Positions 27,223 to 36,110 of a DNA stretch of 64,000 nt are shown piece after piece. The stretch is from Amycolatopsis eburnea (lineage in GTDB: Bacteria > Actinomycetota > Actinomycetes > Mycobacteriales > Pseudonocardiaceae), in assembly GCF_003937945.1 (NCBI RefSeq), contig NZ_RSEC01000055.1, positions 107,996-171,995 on the forward strand. The letters are read 5' to 3'. How positions within the stretch are numbered: position 1 is the stretch's first letter; each line of letters begins with the position of its first letter. The position numbers were made by a program, and so were the translations under genes. The notes under the pieces were generated by a model. The model worked only from the letters and a program-made list of their open reading frames with translations. It did not search any database and was not told the DNA's origin.

Positions 27223-28971
27223 ATGCGGAAGTGGGCCGGGATCGTCGCAGTCGCGGTCATGGTGCTCGGGCTCGCCACTCCGGCGAACGCCGACGAGCCC
27301 GCCGGCACCGTCACCGAGGTCCAGGTGACCGGGCCGGTCGCGCAGCGGTTCAACCTCGTCGTCCTCGGGGACGGCTACACCGCCGCCGAACAGCCCAAGT
27401 TCTTCGCCGACGTCCAGCGGCACGTCAGCACGCTCTGGTCGCTCGAGCCGTTCAAGTCCTACCGCAGCTACTTCAACGTCTTCGCGGTGTCGATCGCCTC
27501 GCCCGAGTCCGGTGTGGACTGTGACCCCTCGCTCGACGCGCCGAAGAAGAACACCCCGCTGGACATGGGTTTCTGGGGCGGGTGCAACGCGCAGAGCGTG
27601 CAGCGGCTGCTCGCCGTCGACGACGCCGCGGCGCAGCGGTACGCCGACCTCGTGCCCGGCACGACCGCGGCGAACCGGCAGATCCTGGCGCTGGGCAACA
27701 GCAGCACCTACGGCGGCGCGGGCGGTTCGTACGCGACGGCGTCGGGCGGCAGCGCGTTGTCCGCGCTCATCTCGCCGCACGAACTCGGCCACTCGCTCGG
27801 CGGTCTCGACGACGAATACGACTACTACGCGCGCGCGGTTCCCGGCGGCGCTTACGAAGGCGGCGAGCCTGACTCGATCCACCACACCCTGCTGACCGAG
27901 AAGCAGCTGCGCGACCAGCACGCGAAGTGGTGGCGCTGGCTCGGCGAGCCGAGCGAGTCCGGCGGCCCGATCGGCCGCTTCGAAGGCGGTCTGTACACGC
28001 AGACCGGCGTGTGGCGGCCGAGCGAGCACTCGATGATGAAGACCCTCGGCTACGCCTTCGACCAGGTCGGCCGCGAGCGGATGACGCAGCGGATCTCGGC
28101 GAAGGTCCCGCTGGTCAGCGGTGGCACGCCGGCCGGGACGATCGGCGCCGACCGCGTCGTGTGGCTGCGGACGATGCACCCGGTGAGCCACCGCCTGGAC
28201 GTCCGCTGGACCCTCGACGGCCGTCCGCTGCGTGGTTCCGACGCCCTCGATCTCCGGCAGGCGCACGTGAAGCCGGGCAAGCACACGCTGACGGCGACGG
28301 TGACCGACCCGACGCCGTTCGTCCGCGACCCGGCGGTCCGGCCGACGGCCACGCGCACGTGGACCGTGGACACCTCGGTGGTGACGCCGCCCGCGAGCGG
28401 CCCGGCCGTCGTCGCGTCGACCCCGACCGCGCAGCCGGTCGGCGGGCACGACGTCGTCTACGTCGAGACGGGGGAGCCGACCGGTTCGGTGCCCTTGGTG
28501 CGCTGGGCCCTCGACGGAAAGCCGGCCGGGACCGGGCCCGACTTCGCCCTCTCGGAGACGCGCGGTGCGCACACGCTGACCGCGACGACCGGCGGCACGA
28601 CGCTGACCTGGACGGTGGACGCCACGGGCCCGACCACGACGGCCGAAGCCCCGGCGGGCCAGGTGGTCCACGGCTCGTTCACGATGCGCCTGACGCCGTC
28701 GGACGGGATGGCGGAGTTCCGCGTGGACGGCGACGGCTGGCACAAGTACTACGGCTGGCCGACGGACCCGGACGCGCCGTACCTGTTCACCCCGCGCGGC
28801 ACCGACATCGACGGCCTGGCGTACGGCAACCTCGGCACGGGCGGGCTGACCGTGTCGCCGTTCGCCGAGCGAGCCCCGGGCTACGGGCGGCACCGCATCG
28901 AGTACCGCTCGATCGACGCGGCAGGCAACACCGGCCCGGCGCGCTCGTTCGAGGTGACGCTGCTGCCCTGA
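27223..28971 (+). CDS. Secreted M64 (IgA-peptidase-type) metallopeptidase
   Basis: A 582-residue exported zinc peptidase. The signal peptide (MRKWAGIVAVAVMVLGLATPANA, 1-23) is followed by the M64 catalytic domain (~25-300) starting FNLVVLGDGYTAAEQPKFFADV and holding HELGHSLGGLDDEYD (zinc ligands His, His and the following Asp). The remaining ~280 residues form beta-sandwich-like segments (LDVRWTLDGRPL; VRWALDGKPAG; FRVDGDGWHKYYGWP) that may bind surfaces. Start ATG with AGGGGAG upstream. Convergent with the GH20 gene. Confidence 0.9.
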   Translation: MRKWAGIVAVAVMVLGLATPANADEPAGTVTEVQVTGPVAQRFNLVVLGDGYTAAEQPKFFADVQRHVSTLWSLEPFKSYRSYFNVFAVSIASPESGVDCDPSLDAPKKNTPLDMGFWGGCNAQSVQRLLAVDDAAAQRYADLVPGTTAANRQILALGNSSTYGGAGGSYATASGGSALSALISPHELGHSLGGLDDEYDYYARAVPGGAYEGGEPDSIHHTLLTEKQLRDQHAKWWRWLGEPSESGGPIGRFEGGLYTQTGVWRPSEHSMMKTLGYAFDQVGRERMTQRISAKVPLVSGGTPAGTIGADRVVWLRTMHPVSHRLDVRWTLDGRPLRGSDALDLRQAHVKPGKHTLTATVTDPTPFVRDPAVRPTATRTWTVDTSVVTPPASGPAVVASTPTAQPVGGHDVVYVETGEPTGSVPLVRWALDGKPAGTGPDFALSETRGAHTLTATTGGTTLTWTVDATGPTTTAEAPAGQVVHGSFTMRLTPSDGMAEFRVDGDGWHKYYGWPTDPDAPYLFTPRGTDIDGLAYGNLGTGGLTVSPFAERAPGYGRHRIEYRSIDAAGNTGPARSFEVTLLP

Positions 28972-29020
28972 GCCATCCCACAGCCGGCGGGCGCTTGGTC
29001 TGCCCGGGCTCGCGGGATGT

Positions 29021-29039
29021 CATGAAAGAGTCGTTCATG
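29021..29039. repeat. Short palindrome between convergent genes
   Basis: CATGAA (29021-29026) and TTCATG (29034-29039) around AGAGTCG, in the 104-base gap between the convergent M64 and GH20 genes. It is weaker than the palindromes at 3570 and 21284 but in the same kind of position. Nothing else is visible in this gap. Confidence 0.5.
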
Positions 29040-29075
29040 TCGTCTGGCGAGGGGTCGAGCTGGGGAACCGCTGAA

Positions 29076-30449
29076 TCAGCGTGGCCGCCCCGGCACGCCA
29101 GGCCGGGTCTGCCACGGGTGCGGCCCGTCGAGCGGCCGGTACTCGACGCCGAGCGCGTCGAGCCGGGGGAGGTGGTGGTCGCGCAGGCGCGGCAGGAACT
29201 CCGCGTAGTCGCGATCACCGGCGCTCCACGCGACCTCCGCGAACGCCGACAGCCGCGGGAACGCCATGTAGTCGACGCGCCGGACGCTGTCCAGGTGCTC
29301 GCTCCACACCTGCGCCTGGACGCCGCGCAGTCGCGGGCCGGCGAGCGCCGGCTCGTACGCGTACACGTCCTCGAGCGTGTGCAGCTCGCCGACCGGGATC
29401 GGCTCGTCCGGGTGGTCGGCCTGGCGGTGGTCGAGGTAGACGTGCTGCTCCGGGCACATCACGACGTCGTGGCCGGCTTCGGCCGCCCGCAGGCCAGCGG
29501 CCTCGTTCTGCCACGAGCCGATCACCATCGGGGGAAGGCCGCCGATGTCGAGGACCTCGTCCCAGCCCATCGGCGTCCGGCCGCGCGAAACCAGGTGCTC
29601 GGCCAGCAGGCGGACGAACTCGCGGTGCTCGTCGGTCGCGCCCGGCGTCTCGTCGCCGCCCAGCGCGATCACCGGCGACGGGAAGATCTCCAGCAGGTGG
29701 TCGAACACCGTGCGGAAGAAGTCCAAAGTAGACGATGACGGCGAAAGCAGGGAAGTGCTGATGCCCCAGGACGTCCAGACCTCGTACGAGGATTCGGTGC
29801 CCAGCGCCGGGTACGCGGCCAGCGCCGCCCGCGCGTGGCCGGGGATGTCGATCTCCGGCACCACCGTGATGGCCCGCGCGGCCGCGTAGGCGACGATCTC
29901 CCGCAGGTCGTCGCCGGTGTAGAAACCGCCGTGCGGGCGCCCGTCCTGCGCGCCGCCGCTGCCCACCATCGACGACGGCCGCCAGCCGCCCACCGACGTC
30001 AGCTTCGGGTACTCCGGGACCTCGAAGCGCCAGCCCTGGTCGTCGGTGAGGTGCAGGTTCAGCACGTTCAGCTTGTGCGCGGCCAGCAGGTCGACGAACC
30101 GGAGCACCTCGGCCTTGGTCCGGTAGTGCCGGGCGACGTCGAGCAGGCAGCCGCGCCAGCCGAACCGCGGGTGGTCTTCCACCACGCCGCACGGCACCGA
30201 AAGCCCGGTCTCGAGCGACGCCGCCCGGAACGCGTCCGGGCCCGCGAGCTGGCGCAAAGTCTGCCGCCCGTAGAACTCCCCGGCCGCGTCGGCGCACGAG
30301 AGCACCACGCCGGACGGCGCGATCTCCAGCCGGTAGCCCTCCGGCGGCAGCGAAGCGGACCGAACGTCCACAGGGGACGGCCAGGGGCACGAACCCGCAG
30401 CGGGCGTGACCGAAATCGGGCGGGGGAGCAGGGTCTCGAAGGAAGACAT
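29076..30449 (-). CDS. Beta-N-acetylhexosaminidase, GH20 (DasD-like)
   Basis: A 457-residue enzyme releasing N-acetylglucosamine from chitobiose and related oligomers. After a short N-terminal GH20b-type domain the barrel shows the family marks: FGWRGCLLDVARHYR, NLHLTDDQGWRFE, VPEIDIPGHARAAL, the catalytic pair Asp266-Glu267 in ALGGDETPG and later QAQVWSEHLDS. No signal peptide is visible, so it probably acts on imported sugar in the cytoplasm. Last gene of the lactonase/transporter operon; its start lies one base after the permease stop. Confidence 0.94.
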   Translation of the reverse strand: MSSFETLLPRPISVTPAAGSCPWPSPVDVRSASLPPEGYRLEIAPSGVVLSCADAAGEFYGRQTLRQLAGPDAFRAASLETGLSVPCGVVEDHPRFGWRGCLLDVARHYRTKAEVLRFVDLLAAHKLNVLNLHLTDDQGWRFEVPEYPKLTSVGGWRPSSMVGSGGAQDGRPHGGFYTGDDLREIVAYAAARAITVVPEIDIPGHARAALAAYPALGTESSYEVWTSWGISTSLLSPSSSTLDFFRTVFDHLLEIFPSPVIALGGDETPGATDEHREFVRLLAEHLVSRGRTPMGWDEVLDIGGLPPMVIGSWQNEAAGLRAAEAGHDVVMCPEQHVYLDHRQADHPDEPIPVGELHTLEDVYAYEPALAGPRLRGVQAQVWSEHLDSVRRVDYMAFPRLSAFAEVAWSAGDRDYAEFLPRLRDHHLPRLDALGVEYRPLDGPHPWQTRPGVPGRPR

Positions 30450-30450
30450 G

Positions 30451-31299
30451 TCAGCCCTTCACGGCGCCGGCCATGCCGGACACCAGTCGTCGCTGGACGA
30501 GGACGAAGAACACGAGCACCGGGATCGTCATCAGCGTCGAGGACGCCATCACCGCACCCCAGTCGGTGTCCTCCGGCTTGAAGAACACCAGGATCGCCTG
30601 CGGCAGCGTCTGGTTCTCGGTCTTGGAGATGATGAACGTCTTCGCGAACAGGAAGTCGTTCCAGGCGTGGATGAACGCGAGCACGCTCACCGCGACCAAC
30701 CCGGGCGCCACCAACGGGAACAGGATCTGCCAGGTGAACCGCATCCGCGACGCACCGTCCAATTTGGCCGCTTCTTCGAGTTCGGCCGGTACCGCGGCGA
30801 CGAACCCGCGCAGCATCCAGATCGCGAACGGCAGGCTGAACGCCAGGTGCACCAGCACCAGCGAGCCCAGTTCGTTGAGCCCGAACGCCGGTACCACGCC
30901 GCCGATCTGGCGCATCAGGAAGAACAGCGGGATGGTCAGCGCCTCCACCGGCACCATCTGCGCGACCAGCGTCATCACCAGCAGCACGGTCCGGCCCTTG
31001 AACGAGAACCGCGTCAGCGCGACCGCCGACAGGAACGACAGCAGCAGCGACAGCGCCACGACGACCAGGGCCACGAGCAGGCTGTTGAGGAAGAAGCGCC
31101 CGAACCCGGACACCGTGAGCACGCGCGAAAAGCTGTCGAACGACGGGCTGAACGTCCACGGCTTGGGGTTCGCCGACTGGATCTCACCCGGCGGCTTCAC
31201 CGCCGACAGCAGCATCCAGTACAGCGGGAACGCGATCAGCCCGGCGATGACGATGGTGACGGCTTCGGCGACCAGGCGCCCAGGACGGTTCACAGCCAT
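30451..31299 (-). CDS. Sugar ABC transporter permease, MalG-type (DasC-like)
   Basis: A 282-residue inner-membrane permease with six hydrophobic segments and the EAA loop EEAAKLDGASRMRFTWQILFPLVAPG that contacts the ATPase. The start chosen is ATG at 31299, overlapping the end of the upstream permease by ten bases; GTG at 31293 is an alternative that would give a GTGA overlap. No ATPase gene is in the operon, as in other actinobacterial sugar importers that share the MsiK ATPase encoded elsewhere. Confidence 0.93.
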   Translation of the reverse strand: MAVNRPGRLVAEAVTIVIAGLIAFPLYWMLLSAVKPPGEIQSANPKPWTFSPSFDSFSRVLTVSGFGRFFLNSLLVALVVVALSLLLSFLSAVALTRFSFKGRTVLLVMTLVAQMVPVEALTIPLFFLMRQIGGVVPAFGLNELGSLVLVHLAFSLPFAIWMLRGFVAAVPAELEEAAKLDGASRMRFTWQILFPLVAPGLVAVSVLAFIHAWNDFLFAKTFIISKTENQTLPQAILVFFKPEDTDWGAVMASSTLMTIPVLVFFVLVQRRLVSGMAGAVKG

Positions 31300-32237
31300 G
31301 CCGCGCTCCGGCGCTGCGACCGGACGTACAGCCCGGTGATCGACAGCAGCAACAGCGTCATCACGACTCCGATCGCCGACCCGAGGCCGTATTCCTGCCC
31401 GGCGAAGGCTTGTTGGTAGGCGTAGACGTTGAGCACGAGGTTGCGCCCGGCCACGCCGCCGCCGTTGGTCATCACGTAGATCTGGGTGAACACCTTGAAG
31501 TCCCAGATGATCGACTGGACGGTCGCGATCATCAGCAGTGGCCGCACCATCGGCAGCACGATCGACCAGCTCGCGCGCCACACCGACGCGCCGTCGAGCG
31601 ACGCGGCCTCGAGCACCTCGTCCGGTACGCCCTTGATCCCCGCGTACATCGTGACCAGCACGAACGGGAACGAGCACCAGATGACCTCGGCGGCGACCAG
31701 GCCGAACGCGCCGAGCGTGCCGAACGTCCACGAGTGGTGCTCGAACGGCAGCCCGAGCCCGGTCAGCACCTCGTTGACCAGGCCGAAGTCGGTGTCGAAG
31801 AGGAACAGCCAGACGTAGGAGCCCGCGATCGCCGGCGTCGACCACGCGCCCAGCGCGGCCAGGAACAGCAGCGACCGGGGGAGCGAACGCACCCGCGAAG
31901 CCAGCACCGCGAGCCCGGTGCCGACGATCAGCGAACCGACGACGCAGGCCGCGGCGAACCCGACCGTCTTGCCGAGCACGGTCCAGAACTGCGCCTGGGA
32001 CAACAGGTCCGCGTAGTTCGCGAAACCGAGGAACACCAGCGGCGCGTTGCCCGCGGCCTGCGGCTGGCCGTAGTCGTAGAACGAGATCAGGACGAGCTGG
32101 TAGATCGGGTAGGCCAGCATCGCGGCGAGCAGGATGCCCGCCGGGGCGAGGTAGAGCGCCGCGGCCCGCCCGTCCCCCTGCCGCCGCGGCTTCCGCGCGG
32201 GAGCCGTGACGGCAGGGGCCTCTTGGACGGTCACCAC
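31290..32237 (-). CDS. Sugar ABC transporter permease, MalF-type (DasB-like)
   Basis: A 315-residue permease with six membrane segments (first ALYLAPAGILLAAMLAYPIYQLVLI) and the EAA loop VLEAASLDGASVWRASWSIVLPMVRP. GTG start shares a base with the binding-protein stop codon. Pairs with the following MalG-type permease to form the channel. Confidence 0.93.
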   Translation of the reverse strand: MVTVQEAPAVTAPARKPRRQGDGRAAALYLAPAGILLAAMLAYPIYQLVLISFYDYGQPQAAGNAPLVFLGFANYADLLSQAQFWTVLGKTVGFAAACVVGSLIVGTGLAVLASRVRSLPRSLLFLAALGAWSTPAIAGSYVWLFLFDTDFGLVNEVLTGLGLPFEHHSWTFGTLGAFGLVAAEVIWCSFPFVLVTMYAGIKGVPDEVLEAASLDGASVWRASWSIVLPMVRPLLMIATVQSIIWDFKVFTQIYVMTNGGGVAGRNLVLNVYAYQQAFAGQEYGLGSAIGVVMTLLLLSITGLYVRSQRRSAAWL

Positions 32238-33520
32238 TAGCCGAAGGCCTTGTCCATCGCGGCCGCGGCGTCGGTGAGGGCCGCCGCGGGGTCCTTGCCG
32301 CCGGTCGCGATCTGCTGCACGGCGGTGGGCAGGACGTTCTGGCTGTCGATCTTCGACCACGCCGGCGTCGCCGGGACGAACTTCGTGCCGGACTTCAGCG
32401 TGTCGACGAACGGCTTGAGGAACGGGTCGTTCGCGGCGAGCTTCTGCTGCACGCTGCTCAGCGTCGGCAGGTTCCCCATCGCCGTGTACATCTTCTCCTG
32501 ATACTTCGCGCCGCCCAGCAGCTCGATGAACTCCAGCGCCAGGCTGCGGTGCTTGCTCGCGTTGAAGACGCCGAGCAGGTTGCCGCCGGCGAACGCGGGG
32601 GCGATCTTGCCCGGCGTGGCGCCCGGCAGCGGGACGACGGCGTACTTGACCTTCGCCGCGCCCTGTTCGACGGCCTTGCGGTTGAAGTCGCCGCCGATGG
32701 TCATCCCGGCCTTGCCGCCGGCGAACGCCGTGACGCTCTGCGTGCCGGTGAGGTTCGCGCACTGCGCGGGCGGGCAGACGTCGTCCTTGAGCAGCGACGC
32801 GTACTGCGTGACGCCGGTCTTGGCCTGCTCGTCGGCGACGGCCGACTTCCACTTGCCGCCGGTGTCCTTGGCCAGCTCACCGCCGTTGGCCCAGAGGAAC
32901 GGCAGCATCGCGTAGGTGTACTTGCCGCCGACGGCGATGCCGTAGAGGTCCGGCTTGGCGGCGCGGATCCGGCGGGCGGTGTCGGCCAGCTCGGTCAGCG
33001 TCGCGGGCGGCTTCAGGCCCAGCTCGGTGAAGACGTCCGTGCGGTAGTAGAGCGCGCGGATGCCGGTGTACCAGGGCAGGCCGTAGGTCTTGCCGCCGGA
33101 CTTCGCCGTGTCGAGCACGGTCGGGATGAGGTCTTTGCCCTCGCTCCACGACGCGAGGTCGCCGCTGAGGTCGGCCAGCGCGCCGGTGGCGGCGTAGCTG
33201 GAGACGTCGGTGTTGCCGAATTCGGCGGCGTCCGGCGCGTTGTTGGGATCGTTGAAGGCGCCGGAGAACTTGTCGGCGCGGCCCTCGACCGGCACCCACT
33301 GGACGTCGACGTCGACGCCTTGGTGCGCGGCCTTGAACTCGGTGATGGCCTCCTTGACCGCGGCCTCCTTCGGCGCGCGGTTGGCCTCGTCGAACAGCCA
33401 GACGCGGACGGTGCCGGTCTTGTCGTCCCCGCCGCCGCCCGCGGGGGCGGACTGGGTGGGCGCGCAGCCGGCCAACAGGGCCACCGCGGCGAAAACGGGC
33501 AGGGTGCGGCGCAGTCTCAT
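32237..33520 (-). CDS. Sugar ABC transporter substrate-binding lipoprotein (DasA-like)
   Basis: A 427-residue binding lipoprotein. Signal MRLRRTLPVFAAVALLAGC with lipid-modified Cys19, then a family-1 extracellular solute-binding fold (VRVWLFDEANRAPKEAAVKEAITEFKAAH; GLPWYTGIRALYYRTDVFTELGL). Start ATG, GGAG upstream. Operon context (GH20 enzyme, DasR-type site) points to chitobiose or N-acetylglucosamine as ligand; this is inference, not visible in binding residues. Confidence 0.92.
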   Translation of the reverse strand: MRLRRTLPVFAAVALLAGCAPTQSAPAGGGGDDKTGTVRVWLFDEANRAPKEAAVKEAITEFKAAHQGVDVDVQWVPVEGRADKFSGAFNDPNNAPDAAEFGNTDVSSYAATGALADLSGDLASWSEGKDLIPTVLDTAKSGGKTYGLPWYTGIRALYYRTDVFTELGLKPPATLTELADTARRIRAAKPDLYGIAVGGKYTYAMLPFLWANGGELAKDTGGKWKSAVADEQAKTGVTQYASLLKDDVCPPAQCANLTGTQSVTAFAGGKAGMTIGGDFNRKAVEQGAAKVKYAVVPLPGATPGKIAPAFAGGNLLGVFNASKHRSLALEFIELLGGAKYQEKMYTAMGNLPTLSSVQQKLAANDPFLKPFVDTLKSGTKFVPATPAWSKIDSQNVLPTAVQQIATGGKDPAAALTDAAAAMDKAFG

Positions 33521-33545
33521 GGTGTGCTCCAGTGGGGACCGGGGA

Positions 33546-34673
33546 TCAGGCGAAGTAGACGGAGTTGACGCTGCCGACGGCGAGCGAGCCGGCGGGGGCA
33601 CCGGGCAGGCCGGTGGCCGGGTCGCGGGGCAGCCAGGTGACGGTGCCGGAGCGCTGGTTCGAGACGTAGAACCAGTTCTCCGCCGGGTCGAGGACCACGT
33701 GCCGCGGCCAGTTGCCGCCGGTGGCCACAGTGGACACCAGCTTCAGCGAAGCGCCGTCCACGGCGAACGTCGCGAGGGTGTTGGGGCCGCGGACGGTGGC
33801 GTAGGCGAACTTCCCGTCCTTCGACAGCGCGATCTCACCGGGGTACAGCTCGCCGGTGCTGCCCGGCGGCACGGCCGGGACGACGGAAAGCGCCTTCAGC
33901 GTGCCGGTGGCCGCGTCCCAGCTCGCCACCGTCACCTCCGGCCGCAGCTCCTGCAGGATGTAGGCGAACGCGCCGGTCCTGTCGAACGCGAGGTGCCGCG
34001 GCCCGGCGCCGGCGGGCAGTTTCAGTTGCTGGTGCGGGGAAAGCTTTCCGGTGGCGACGTCGAGGGAGTAGACGTACACCGAGTCGGCCCCGAGGTCGAC
34101 CGCCAGCACCCAGCGGCCGGTCGGGTCGTTGACGACCTGGTGCGCGTGCGCCTGCCCGGAATCCGCGTGGTGCGTCACGAGATCCGTGGCCGCGCCGAGC
34201 TTGCCTCCGGCCACGATCGGCAGCACGACGACGCTGCCCGAGCTGTAGTTCGCGGCCAGCACGTACTTCTGGCTCGAGTGCACGCTCAGGTGCGTGGGCG
34301 CGCCGCCCTTCGACGAAACCTTGTTGAGCAGCTTCGGCTTCGTGGCGTCGGCGACGTTCAGCGCCGAGACGTACCCGGCGGGATCGCCTTCGTTGGTGAC
34401 GTACAGCGTCTTGCCGTCGGCGCTGCGGTCGAACCACGACGTGTCGGTGATGCCCGGCACGGTCCGGACGGGGCCGAGGGTGGCTCCCGTCCGGACCGAG
34501 ACGTCGAGGCCGTGCCCGGTGGCTCCGCTGGTGTAACTGCCGATGTACGCGGTTCCCCCGACGATGCAGCCCTTCGAAGTGGTGACCGCGGCGGCGGCCT
34601 GCGCACCGAGAACGGTCGCGGCACCCGCTCCCGCGGCGGCGCCGAGGAACGTACGACGGGAAAGTCCGGTCAT
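33546..34673 (-). CDS. Exported lactonase-family beta-propeller protein
   Basis: A 375-residue protein of the 6-phosphogluconolactonase-like seven-bladed propeller family (PF10282). The N-terminus is a twin-arginine signal (SRRTFLGAAAGAGAATVLGAQAAAA). Repeated blades are visible (GAPTHLSVHSSQKYVLAANYSSGSVVVLPI; GPRHLAFDRTGAFAYILQEL; NWPRHVVLDPAENWFYVSNQ). Export argues against a role in the cytoplasmic pentose phosphate pathway. It is the first gene of the sugar-uptake operon, 25 bases before the binding-protein gene, with a DasR-type site 45 bases upstream of its start. The substrate is unknown. Confidence 0.88.
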   Translation of the reverse strand: MTGLSRRTFLGAAAGAGAATVLGAQAAAAVTTSKGCIVGGTAYIGSYTSGATGHGLDVSVRTGATLGPVRTVPGITDTSWFDRSADGKTLYVTNEGDPAGYVSALNVADATKPKLLNKVSSKGGAPTHLSVHSSQKYVLAANYSSGSVVVLPIVAGGKLGAATDLVTHHADSGQAHAHQVVNDPTGRWVLAVDLGADSVYVYSLDVATGKLSPHQQLKLPAGAGPRHLAFDRTGAFAYILQELRPEVTVASWDAATGTLKALSVVPAVPPGSTGELYPGEIALSKDGKFAYATVRGPNTLATFAVDGASLKLVSTVATGGNWPRHVVLDPAENWFYVSNQRSGTVTWLPRDPATGLPGAPAGSLAVGSVNSVYFA

Positions 34674-34717
34674 CGTCTTTGTCTCCCAACGGTTCGGGCG
34701 GCGGCTTTGCTCCAGTA

Positions 34718-34729
34718 TGGTCTAGACCA
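34718..34729. promoter_or_regulatory. DasR-type operator (dre-like site)
   Basis: TGGTCTAGACCA is a perfect 12-bp palindrome identical to the core of the Streptomyces DasR-responsive element (consensus ACTGGTCTAGACCAGT, as I recall). It lies 45 bases upstream of the lactonase start and overlaps the gntP stop codon. DasR is the GntR-family repressor of chitin and N-acetylglucosamine use, which fits the downstream transporter and GH20 enzyme. Confidence 0.8.
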
Positions 34730-36110
34730 CGGCCATGAGCAATGCCGAAACCCCGAAACCGGAAAGGGAAAGCACGGTTTCCAGTGCGGTCCAGGACTTC
34801 AGCGTCTGCGGCACCGTCAGGTTGAAGTACCGCGAAACGATCCAGAAGCCGCCGTCGTTGACGTGCGAGGCGATGATCGACCCCGCCGAGATCGCCATGA
34901 CCAGCAGTGCCAGCTGGACCTGCGAGTACCCGAGCTGCGCCACGGTCGGCGCGACGATCCCGCTCGTGGTCACGATGGCGACCGTCGCCGAGCCCTGCGC
35001 GATCCGCATGCCGCAGCTGATCACGTACGCCGCGAGCAGCACCGGCAGCCCGGCGTCGTGCAGGGAATCGGCCACGGCCTTGCCGATCCCGGTGGCCGAG
35101 AGCACCGCGCCGAAGAACGCGCCCGCGCCGACGACCAGCAGGATCATCGCGACCGGCCGCAGCGACTTCGCGGCCAGCTCGTTGAGGTCCTTGCCGGTGA
35201 ACCCGCGCCGCAGCCCGAGCAGCCAGGACGCGAGCAGCACGGCGACGGTCAGCGCGACCGCGGGCGTGCCGATGAACGCGGCGACCCCGGCGAGCGCGGA
35301 ACCCTTGGGCAGCCAGATGCTGCCGAACGTGCCGGCCAGGATCAGCACCAGCGGCACCGCGATGATCGCGGCGACCAGGCCCAGCGACGGCGGGTTCGCC
35401 TCCTTCTCGCCTTCTTCCTCGGCGAAGACCATGTCCTCGGGCACGTCGACGACGATCCGCTTGCCGATCCACGTCGAGTACAGCACGCCGCCGATGAGGA
35501 ACGCGGGGATGCCGCAGGCCAGGCCCATCAGGATGATCCAGCCGAGCTCGACGTGCAGCAGGCCGGCCGCGGCCACCGGGCCGGGGTGCGGCGGCAGGAA
35601 CGCGTGCGTGATCGACAGGCCGGCCAGCAGCGGCATCGCGTACAGCACCAGCGACTTGCCGCCCTGCTTGGCGGCGACGTAGACGAGCGGAGCCAGCACG
35701 AAGATGCCGATGTCGAAGAACACCGGGATGCCGAAGACGAACCCGGCGACACCCATCGCCAGCGGCGCCCGCTTCTCGCCGAACGACCGCAGCAGCGCGC
35801 TGGTGAGCACCTTCGCGCCACCGGAGCGTTCCAGGATCGACCCGAGGATCGTGCCCAGGCCGATGATCGCCGTGATGTGCCCGAGGATGCTGCCGAACCC
35901 CTTCTCCAGCAAGGAATCCGACGCCTTCTGGGCCGAGCCGACGATCGTCCCGACGGGCAGGCCCGCGGCCAGCGCCGTCAGCAGGCCGACCACGATCAGC
36001 GCGATGAACGGCTCCAGCTTGAGCTTGATGATCAGCACCAGCAGGACGGCGATCGAGACGGCGGCGAGCGTCAGCAGCCCGCCCGTGGTGTGTTGCAGCC
36101 AGTGGATCAT
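34722..36110 (-). CDS. Gluconate:H+ symporter family permease (GntP)
   Basis: A 462-residue membrane protein with about 12-14 hydrophobic segments. Family marks are MGVAGFVFGIPVFFDIGIFVLAPLVYVAAKQGGKSL and THAFLPPHPGPVAAA, plus the C-terminal SHVNDGGFWIVSRYFNLTVPQTLKSWTALETVLS, all strongly GntP. Family members import gluconate, sugar acids or D-amino acids (DsdX). The ATG overlaps the stop of the D-aminoacylase gene by four bases, so it is the last gene of a three-gene operon. Confidence 0.94.
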   Translation of the reverse strand: MIHWLQHTTGGLLTLAAVSIAVLLVLIIKLKLEPFIALIVVGLLTALAAGLPVGTIVGSAQKASDSLLEKGFGSILGHITAIIGLGTILGSILERSGGAKVLTSALLRSFGEKRAPLAMGVAGFVFGIPVFFDIGIFVLAPLVYVAAKQGGKSLVLYAMPLLAGLSITHAFLPPHPGPVAAAGLLHVELGWIILMGLACGIPAFLIGGVLYSTWIGKRIVVDVPEDMVFAEEEGEKEANPPSLGLVAAIIAVPLVLILAGTFGSIWLPKGSALAGVAAFIGTPAVALTVAVLLASWLLGLRRGFTGKDLNELAAKSLRPVAMILLVVGAGAFFGAVLSATGIGKAVADSLHDAGLPVLLAAYVISCGMRIAQGSATVAIVTTSGIVAPTVAQLGYSQVQLALLVMAISAGSIIASHVNDGGFWIVSRYFNLTVPQTLKSWTALETVLSLSGFGVSALLMAVV

